Below are positions 31,382 to 37,983 of a stretch of 37,983 nucleotides of DNA, piece after piece. This DNA comes from Chara braunii (lineage: Eukaryota > Streptophyta > Charophyceae > Charales > Characeae): assembly GCA_003427395.1 (NCBI GenBank), contig BFEA01000225.1:1437547-1475529 (forward strand), in the 5' to 3' direction. The notes under the pieces are model-generated. The model saw only the letters and a list, made by a program, of their open reading frames with translations. It ran no database searches and was not told the DNA's origin. A program made the translations under genes and the position numbers. How positions within the stretch are numbered: position 1 is the first letter of the stretch; the number at the start of each line of letters is the position of its first letter.

Positions 31382-31467
31382 CAATTGGACCTTTTCTCGA
31401 TTAATGTGTGTCATCCTTGCACAGGAGCTATGCTAATCTAGTAATCTTCTCTGTATCGTTCCAATTT
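31382..31467 (-). pseudogene. U6 snRNA pseudogene copy a
   Basis: On the minus strand: AAATTGGAACGATACAGAGA, then AGATTA with an 8-base insertion, GCATAGCTCCTGTGCAAGGA, TGACACACATTAATCGAGAA, AAGGTCCAATT. This covers U6 from about nucleotide 24 to the 3' end and includes the ACAGAGA box that pairs with the 5' splice site. The 3' end has the plant form. The GCAUGGCCCC segment is mutated. The 5' stem-loop is missing; it joins copy b instead. A-rich sequence follows the 3' end. Confidence 0.88.
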
Positions 31468-31694
31468 CATCCTTGCACAGGGGCCATGCTAATCTTCTAT
31501 GTATCGTTTCAATTTTAAACCACCAGTACCTTTCCCATATGCCGGCCGCAGACAGTGTCGGAGGCCTGACATAAACGATTTGATTTATCAACAGCGGGCC
31601 TCCCCCGCTTGGCTGCCGCGTTACCCGGCGCGTCTTAGATTTCAAGTGGGGAAAGGCACTGGTGGTTTAATTTTTAACAGACGTCCCGAGGGAC
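31468..31694 (-). pseudogene. U6 snRNA pseudogene copy b, split by MITE
   Basis: The 5' end GTCCCTCGGGACGTCTGTTA lies at 31694-31675; the MITE follows; then AAAATTGAAACGATACATAG, AAGATTAGCATGGCCCCTGT and GCAAGGATG run to 31468, where copy a begins. It is a plant-type U6 with a substituted ACAGAGA box (ACATAGA) and a 3' truncation. No upstream TATA or USE element was recognised, so it was probably never a gene in its own right. Confidence 0.88.
31519..31666. mobile_element. MITE inserted in U6 copy b, ~148 bp
   Basis: ACCACCAGTACCTTTCCC faces GGGAAAGGCACTGGTGGT, a near-perfect 18-bp inverted repeat, with TTAA just outside both ends. Because U6 is known, the empty site can be inferred: CAATTTTAACRGA. 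On that basis the right flank AATTTTTAA and left flank AATTTTAA look like a 6-9 bp duplication, so TTAA may be part of a longer target duplication here. Confidence 0.88.
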
Positions 31695-31726
31695 AAATTT
31701 CATTTCTTTCTAGCCGACAGAACCTG

Positions 31727-31737
31727 CTCTTTTCATC

Positions 31738-31739
<2 letters not shown>
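31727..31739. repeat. U6 retrocopy target-site duplication, left
   Basis: CTCTTTTCATCAG is repeated exactly at 31833-31845, on the other side of U6 copy c and its poly(A). Confidence 0.9.
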
Positions 31740-31773
<34 letters not shown>

Positions 31774-31832
31774 CATGCTAATCTTCTCTCAGTTCTCTGT
31801 ATCGTCCCAATTTTAACGGATGTCCCAAAGGA
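31740..31832 (-). pseudogene. U6 snRNA retropseudogene copy c, poly(A)-tailed
   Basis: From the right on the minus strand: TCCTTTGGGACATCCGTTAA, AATTGGGACGATACAGAGAA, a short duplicated insertion (CTGAGAGA), AGATTAGCATGGC, then 32 A (the plus T-run 31740-31771). The 3' half of U6 is lost and replaced by the A-run. A 13-bp duplication flanks the whole. U6 is a pol III transcript without a natural poly(A), so this structure shows that LINE-type machinery copied a truncated, A-tailed U6 RNA. Confidence 0.93.
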
Positions 31833-31845
31833 CTCTTTTCATCAG

Positions 31846-32354
31846 AATTCCATTCTTCACTATGCAACTTTCGGATAGGATATTAGATCCGTACATCTGG
31901 GCCCAAGGCCGGGCCCTCCTCCGAACCGGCGACCTCGGCCTCAAAAGCCTTTCATCAAGATGCCTTGACATGAATCACTTCACTTCACTCGCTCTCTCGA
32001 AGATCTTGAAAGAGGAGGATTTAACTCCGATACAATAGAGAAAAAAAAGGAAAAACTCTGACGATACACTAGAGAAAAAATTCAAAAAAAAGAAAAAACT
32101 CTGAAAAAAAAAAAGAAAAAAACCTCCAATACAACAGGCAGCATTCATCCTCCACTGGCATCCTTTGCCAGCTACCAACAGCCAACCTCTACGGTAGTTG
32201 GCGTGCAAACTCGATCACTGACTCCACTTGTGATCTCTCACTTGAGCAGAGAGAGGCAGAACGGGCGCAGCGGTAAACCGAGCCCCTACATTTTCAGGGG
32301 GTTTTCATGCTCTTTATAACAAAACTCCCACACCTTTCCAGTTTCACCAAACTT
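31846..32354. other. no gene seen
   Basis: Includes A-rich runs at about 32040-32125; no gene recognised. Confidence 0.35.
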
Positions 32355-32458
32355 GTGTAGTGGTTATAAGACTTCGTTCTTGAGGCTGAGGGTGCCGGTT
32401 CGAGGCCGCCGCGCACGGCAGGGCCTGATGCCCTAAAAGCACGTTGTTCAGTAACCAC
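32355..32458 (+). repeat. tRNA-like SINE, copy 1
   Basis: TGTAGTGGTTATAAGACTTC fits an A box and GCCGGTTCGAGGCC a B box, 42 bases apart, as in a tRNA gene. The segment continues with GCACGGC.GGGCCTGATGCC and ends near GTTGTTCAGTAACCAC. A sister copy lies at 32683. The anticodon region does not close into a normal stem that I can see, so it is tRNA-derived rather than a tRNA gene. Confidence 0.7.
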
Positions 32459-32682
32459 TCTGAAGGCGCCTGTGGAACCTGTAGGCAAGTTGGCCTGCCT
32501 TGGAGTGACCAGGTTAAGTAGTGGTGGTGGGGCTGCGTGTTGTCTGAGCGGAGTGGGTTGCTTGCCGTGTCTGTGGAGTGGTGTTTGTGTGTGTGTGGTG
32601 TGAGTTCAAGGACGCTACAGCCCTGGGGGTGGGCTGGATATCACAACCGGTATGGATTTAGTCTTTATAACACCTCCAAGGG

Positions 32683-32786
32683 TTGTAGTGGTTACGAGAC
32701 TTCGTTCTTGACGCTGAGGATGCCGGTTTGAGGCCGTGCATGCACGGCGGGGCCTGATGCCCTAAAGTACGTTGATCAGTATCTAC
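32683..32786 (+). repeat. tRNA-like SINE, copy 2
   Basis: Same order as 32355-32458: TGTAGTGGTTACGAGACTTC, GTTCTTGACGCTGAGGATGC, CGGTTTGAGGCC (B box changed by one base), GGGCCTGATGCCCTAAA. CTTTATAACA.. precedes both copies at about 25-40 bp, so the shared region may extend upstream. Confidence 0.7.
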
Positions 32787-33671
32787 TATATATTCAACAG
32801 TGCAGAATGGATAGATCTTCTTTGTTTTTTCTTTCGAAGCTTCAAAAGTCATTTAAATAACCCTTGGCAACTCATCTCTGCCAACAGTTCTTTGCACCTC
32901 AAGGTTCCCTGATAGCCGGGATGAGCTAAAGGAGGGCCAGTTTGGGATCAATAAATTCAATATACTTTTATGAATTGGTTGTTGCTTGGGTGGGTAGGTG
33001 GTTTTGGGTTCCAGTTAACTGATGTGTTGACTTGAGAGATGATGTGTCTAACGCACCCTTTTTTTTGTATACTTGAATTTGTGTTATGAAAGAAAGAATA
33101 AAGTAAATCGACTAGGTTGAGGACACGTAAGAGTCGTTCAAAACCCAATCGTCTCGGCATTTCTTCCCAAGTTACCGTGAAAACCAAGCCAAGTTCGACT
33201 CTCAGGGAAGTACTTCCTCCCTATTAAGGAGCAAACAATGCCGTCAATTGGTTCCCTCGGCCACAACCAAGCGAAAATTTTGTCTGGTTTCACACTTAAA
33301 CATTTATCCAGATGCCTCGCTGGTGAAAGGGTCGCTTAAAGCGGGATACAATTCCAACTGTCAGGTTGGACGAGAATGCAGTGGGGGAGTCTCATGAGTT
33401 TGTTAAAAAAGAAGAAAGAAGTGAGAGGGTTGCTGGGGAGGAGAGGGGGGAGGAGGGGGGGCGGGGGGGTCGTACTCCATTGTCAGAGATTGGAATTCTT
33501 GGATTTATGGATGAAAGGTAAAAAAGAAAACAAGAACAACATCATCCAGAGGTCTTTGATGTCACCGTCAACAAAGGTTGTTGGAAGGTGCCTTGCTGAC
33601 GAGAGCCTCGTTTCTTAACCTCCCGTGAACACTCGCATGTTGCAACATAACACTTTGGGATGTCGTGCTAT
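32787..33671. other. no gene; G-rich tract
   Basis: A G-rich tract at about 33430-33468 has many GGG runs and could form a G-quadruplex on the plus strand. No gene recognised. Confidence 0.4.
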
Positions 33672-33784
33672 ACATCCACACAAGAACAACGCGACTAGCA
33701 CATCCACACCAAAACGGCATGACTCACACATCCACACCAAAAACGACACAACTCGCACATCCACACCAAAAACGACACGACTCG
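33672..33784 (+). repeat. 29-bp minisatellite, four units
   Basis: ACATCCACACCAAAAACGAC followed by AC.ACTCGC repeats four times; the first unit is the most diverged. Confidence 0.92.
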
Positions 33785-34408
33785 AAGTAGAACAAGTTGG
33801 TCATTTTCACCGGCAGGGCGCGGTTGCAAAAAGTTCAGTGCCGAACATTCTGCGTGCATTAGTAAGTCATTAACGACTCGGAGCTATAGAAGCCCTTGTA
33901 CGGACTTTCAAGAATAATGTATAAATCTTCGAAGTGTTCAGTACGCAGCGATTTCCAGAAAAAAATAAAATAAAAACAAAGCGCACAGCGTCTGATAAGC
34001 TCCAGAGGAACGAGAACGCGACTGCTCTAAATGGTTCACCAAAACCAGTCAATTATGATCAATAGATCCGATACGCTGCTGGTGCCTGAAAATACCTGCT
34101 GACCACTGGCGTACCAGTCAGTTCCGACTACATTTTCCAGGGACTGCTGTGTGTTTCTCTTCCATAATTTGTCTAATCCTGCACACCTAAACATCTCACA
34201 ACCCCATCGCTACCACTCTCCATCCTACTTGCGATTGCAGGTCAGCGATCTTTAACTCGGTCACAAGAATGCATGACACGCAGACTTGACTGTCAATCGT
34301 CTGATGGTCCCTTCCGCATAAAATAACAAATCAGCTACCAGGTGCTGGAACTAGTCCTAAGAGAGTTCAGACTCCATTCTGCAATTGCCATAAGACTGTG
34401 CCTTTGGA

Positions 34409-34412
<4 letters not shown>
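33785..34412. other. no gene seen
   Basis: No protein-like frame and no repeat recognised. Confidence 0.35.

Positions 34413-34471
<59 letters not shown>
34413..34471. repeat. (TC)n microsatellite
   Basis: About 29 uninterrupted TC units. Confidence 0.97.
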
Positions 34472-34474
<3 letters not shown>

Positions 34475-35066
34475 TTGGAGGCATATCTCCCAAATGGTAT
34501 GAATCTCAGATTCAGCTCAAATGTACCTACCACGAGCTGCACTTGCTATCAGCGACATTGTCAAAGGTCAGGCTGGCGTCTTAGCATGCATGGAACCCCG
34601 CCTATTGATGGGGTGCTTTGCACACTACCGAAGGTGAAACAGCTAAATTGAGAGACTGACAAGAGACCAGACGGCGATAACCATGGACGCCCGACATCAT
34701 CGCGGGCTTGGCCACACCATAATGGTCATCGTCTTTGGCTGCCTTCTTGAGTGTCCCTGATTTCTGCCTCACTTATGTAACCGGGCCATCGTGTTCCCAT
34801 TTTCACTTGAAGAGGGGATCCAGAGGAGAGATTGGATGGTTCCTTACCTTATGTAACTAAAAGGCATAGAACAAAAAAAAGAGAGAGAACAAGAAAAACA
34901 AGATAATGTGGGCAAGTCCTTTGGACTTGAGTCAGGAAAAAAAAACGACTGCCCCGCTCAGGGATGAAGGAAACCAAGGAAAGGCAGTCATTCACTGTGA
35001 GAATGGCTGGTTCACGCTCCTGAGAACAGGCAGTCTTGCTTCTACAGATCATATGAAGAGTTTGAC
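34472..35066. other. no gene recognised
   Basis: A minus-strand frame of 185 codons (34849-35406) covers the right part and the tandem repeat beyond. Its composition gives no family, and it is kept open partly by the repeat, so I do not call it a gene. Confidence 0.4.
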
Positions 35067-35275
35067 GACGGTAGTTACGTCCCAGCTCCTTATTGCTGCA
35101 TATGGTCTGGAAGTTGCTCCAAAATACAGCTTTAATGACTGGGCGTTCCATTCGGGTGAAGAGGGTTGGTACGTCCCAGCTCGTTGTCGCTGCATCTGGT
35201 CCGGAAGTTGCCCAAATACAGCCATAATGACCGGGCGATCTGTTCGGGTGATGACGGTAGGTATGTCGCAGCCGA
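35067..35275 (+). repeat. tandem repeat, unit 92-94 bp
   Basis: Units start at 35067 (GACGGTAGTTACGTCCCAGC), 35161 (GAGGGTTGGTACGTCCCAGC) and 35253 (GACGGTAGGTATGTCGCAGC, partial). TGCAT.TGGTC.GGAAGTTGC and AATGAC.GGGCG follow in units 1 and 2. A separate 14-bp repeat, AGTCCAAAACCGAC, occurs at about 35322 and 35381. Confidence 0.88.
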
Positions 35276-36397
35276 GTGTGTTCGTCACCACCCGATGAAA
35301 AGATGTGAAGGAAAGCAGTTAAGTCCAAAACCGACTCATCTCTCCGGACCCTCGTCAACCTCCACCGTTGCCGAGGCGGTAAGTCCAAAACCGACAGGTC
35401 TATCATTACCTGCCCCTCCTTGCACCTGGAAAATTTGACTGGGGGTTAGGATGTACAAATTACAACCTATGTGAGCCTCGAACAGAAGCCCAGGTCTTTG
35501 CGCCCTTGGCATCACAACCCAAGGGGTGGTTATACCTATATATGAAGTTATAAAGCATTAATTGTTCAAAGGGTTAAAGGCCGAATAGGAGAAAAAAAAA
35601 ACAATCCAATCCTGTGAAAACAGAAGCCTCAAGCGGACTCAATCTAGCAATGCCGATACATGCGTCACCCAGGGGACTACCTCACCAGTTTAGCAGCTGG
35701 TTGGCTCCATCGTTCCCCAGCTGATTCGTCCGCTACCTACCATTGCCCAGGCAAGCATGTGAAAAACTACCAGCAGAACGCATTGCTCACTGGTTGAGCC
35801 ACTGATTGCCTGTGCCGACTGCTCGACCTTTGGCTGCCACTCAAAACTGCATGATTGAAAGCATATACGATCTGGCGGAATTCCTGGACTGCTCTCACGG
35901 TCGATCCTCGAGAGGCGCAAAGCATGCAGCAGCTACCTCACCCGCAAGCAGCGTAGAATGGATGGAGTGTTACCATGGTAACATGCACGCCGCCCTTGCT
36001 TGGGCATCCATCTCCGAAAAGCAAACTTCCTTCACAGCATTGGGCTCCGTTCATGCTCCAGACATCTCTATCTAAACTGAACAAGTCAAAACAATTCCAA
36101 TGCACTGAACCTGATCACATGGAGCTTCGTCCAAAAGAGCATGTCCAATAATGACTTGAATAATCAGACTTCTCTCCCTCCGTATTGATGATTGAGAAAG
36201 TTCACACCTTCCCTCCAATGCGCTGATTCACTGCCAAGAAAGTACGAGTCGGCTTCCCCGGGCGCAGGGATATCGCTGCTGCAAGAGTTGGCTGCATCAA
36301 AACGCTCCCTCTCCAAGTTTGTCACTCCGCTCCTCGCTGTCGCCCCTCAGTGGCCTGCAAAGCGCGTAGCATTACAGCTCAGCTCGGCAGAAGAAAT

Positions 36398-36400
<3 letters not shown>
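35276..36400. other. no gene seen
   Basis: No protein-like frame was recognised. Exons of a spliced gene could be missed. Confidence 0.35.
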
Positions 36401-36401
<1 letters not shown>

Positions 36402-36491
<90 letters not shown>

Positions 36492-36492
36492 N

Positions 36493-36578
<86 letters not shown>

Positions 36579-36591
36579 TGTGTGTGTATGT
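36402..36591. repeat. compound (TC)n/(TG)n microsatellite with N
   Basis: TC from 36402, TG from about 36480, N at 36492, TC again from 36493, TG from about 36523. The pattern repeats once around the N, which suggests two reads of the same locus joined end to end. Confidence 0.95.
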
Positions 36592-37789
36592 GGACGTTTC
36601 TGTGTGCGAAATAGAAAAATATTATGCTCAGACGCCATGTGACAAGATACGATGTGTTGCAACCTCCCGTAATCATACTAATCAATGCCTGACGATAGTT
36701 AAGTTGGGATCAGAAGAAGACCACAATCAATTCTCGATGGATTGCGAATCCCTGTCTGCATATTCATAAACACCTTTTGCGGACTCCGACAGACAAACAT
36801 CATTCTTTTGCATCTCCTGCTTCTTTTTATCTGTTGGCAGGTTTATTACCAATAGTCTCCCTATCTGGCCTATGTTCTCAGATCCACCTCTTTCATGCTT
36901 TACTCGTACAAAAATGAAACGACTAACTCAACATGAAAAATATGTGTCCTCTCCTTAGAAAGCAAGGCCCTCAAGACTACTCAATCCAGCCGCTTCAACT
37001 ATGTAAGGAGATATAGCTAAAAGGACTACCCCAGAAAACTCATCCCCAAGTACACATACATAGAACGAAGACATCCTGACCCTGTGATACTCTATCCATA
37101 TAAAAAAAAAACTTTAATTTCCCTGGTCCGACCTGGGTACCCTCCTCCATCAGGCACCCTCCTGGTCGGACCGGCCCGGCTGGACCCCAGTTGGCCCCAG
37201 CGCATTTTCGTTGGCGGGGGTTACCGGCCCAAAAAACGCGTAAGAGGCCTCCCGCAGTGTAGAGGACCCTGCTGCAGTCAAAAAAAAATTAAAACATTGT
37301 AACCAGCCTGTTTCTTGAATATTTTCGGGCGGCCAATCTGGGTCGTTGATCTCGAAAGATCTGCAGCCCAGATCGACTGCCCGTTTGAAATCCTTGGGCG
37401 GGGATCTGGTAGCAACACACCTCGCCCCTCGTGCCCCCGCTCTGCCCCTCATGCACTGGTGTTGCCCACACACTCGCACTGTCCCTCACATGCCTCCCAT
37501 CGCCATCGAACAGCAATCGAGCCCTCCTATCGCCATCGCAGGGAGCGAGCCCCCTTTCGCTGTGGAGCAGTGAGCCACCCCTCACGTGTTCAAGCGCCGT
37601 CAGTCACCTTGTTGCCGCACCCCATCTGAGCCTGCAGACCGGTAGGTGAGGGGCCAGAACTTCTTCTTCTTCTAGCAGAGAGTATGCGTGTGCGAGAGAG
37701 AGGGAGAGAAAGTTCTTCGAACTCCCCCTGCTCGCCCACCGACCTCCCTCCTACCCGGTCACCTTCCCCCCCCTTTCCGCCCCCCCACC
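36592..37789. other. no gene recognised
   Basis: CTGGTC.GACC words repeat at about 37120-37185. Composition rises in C from about 37420. The plus frames there have no recognisable domain. Confidence 0.35.
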
Positions 37790-37918
37790 ATCTTCTTCTT
37801 CTTCTTCTTCTTCTTCTTCTTCTTCTTCTTCTTCTCTTTCTTCTTCTTCTTCTTCTTCTTCTTCTTCTTCTTCTTTGTTTCCTCCTCCTCCTCCTCCTCC
37901 TCCGTTTCTTCTTCTTCT
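37790..37918. repeat. (TTC)n / (CTC)n triplet microsatellite
   Basis: About 30 TTC units with a few interruptions, then CTC, then TTC again. The minus frame reads Lys/Glu homopolymers and should not be taken as a protein. Confidence 0.95.
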
Positions 37919-37983
37919 TGGTCGCACTTCAATTCCCCCCCCTCGCCCATCGAACTCCCTCCTACACCATCATCTTCCTCCCC

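Noticed and set aside
31382-31832. Functional U6 snRNA genes
   Set aside because: All three copies are truncated, interrupted or carry insertions, and no USE or TATA promoter was seen.
32355-32430. Functional tRNA gene
   Set aside because: A and B boxes are present but I cannot form a complete acceptor and anticodon stem; a second diverged copy fits a SINE better.
34849-35406. 185-codon minus frame as a gene
   Set aside because: It overlaps a 92-94-bp tandem repeat whose units differ in length, and has no recognisable domain.
36372-36685. Arg/Glu and Thr/His-rich frames
   Set aside because: Direct translation of TC and TG microsatellites.
37759-37950. Lys/Glu-rich minus frame
   Set aside because: Direct translation of a TTC/CTC microsatellite.

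Overview
This is a nuclear fragment of a large, repeat-rich eukaryotic genome. There are no operons, ribosome binding sites or CRISPR arrays; the window holds one long coding exon in a landscape of transposon relics, microsatellites and assembly gaps. Three U6 snRNA-derived copies near 31.4-31.8 kb match the plant-type U6 consensus at both ends (GTCC..GGGAC..TCCG at the 5' end, ATCGAGAAA.GGTCC at the 3' end). The LINEs carry a zf-RVT-type C-terminus, which is common in plant LINEs. The best guess is a streptophyte genome; a charophyte alga such as Chara is plausible from the repeat load, but this is an inference.

Layout. 1-1.07 kb: no gene, and a Nextera mate-pair junction adapter left in the assembly at 989-1026. 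1.07-6.5 kb (minus strand): an uninterrupted coding exon of about 1,800 codons, starting in an IQ-like motif and preceded by a TG-repeat that is probably intron. 6.5-12.5 kb: non-coding, with a 5'-truncated LINE (8765-10744) that has a poly(A) tail and a perfect 14-bp target-site duplication, inserted into a small inverted-repeat element. 12.9-13.0 kb: sequencing gap beside a GA repeat. 13.6-23.5 kb: two copies of a 1.14-kb repeat that share a minus-strand reading frame, a decayed LINE ORF1 with tandem 5' monomers, two arrays of a ~103-bp minisatellite, and a Ty3/gypsy reverse-transcriptase relic that has lost its catalytic block. 23.8-30 kb: several small inverted-repeat elements (MITEs) of at least four families, plus palindromes. 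30.5-31.9 kb: a second, minus-strand LINE 3' end, U6 pseudogenes (one with a 13-bp target-site duplication and poly(A), one split by a MITE). 32.3-38 kb: a pair of tRNA-like SINE heads, minisatellites and long microsatellites, with no gene recognised.

Functionally only the 1.07-6.5 kb exon looks like a host gene. The rest is best read as layers of retrotransposition and MITE insertion, several of which can be ordered in time. I did not find a convincing new defence or metabolic system. The most unusual items are the conserved reading frame in the 1.14-kb repeat, the U6 retrocopies next to a LINE of the same orientation, and the large low-complexity IQ-like protein with repeated FSASEGG-type motifs.
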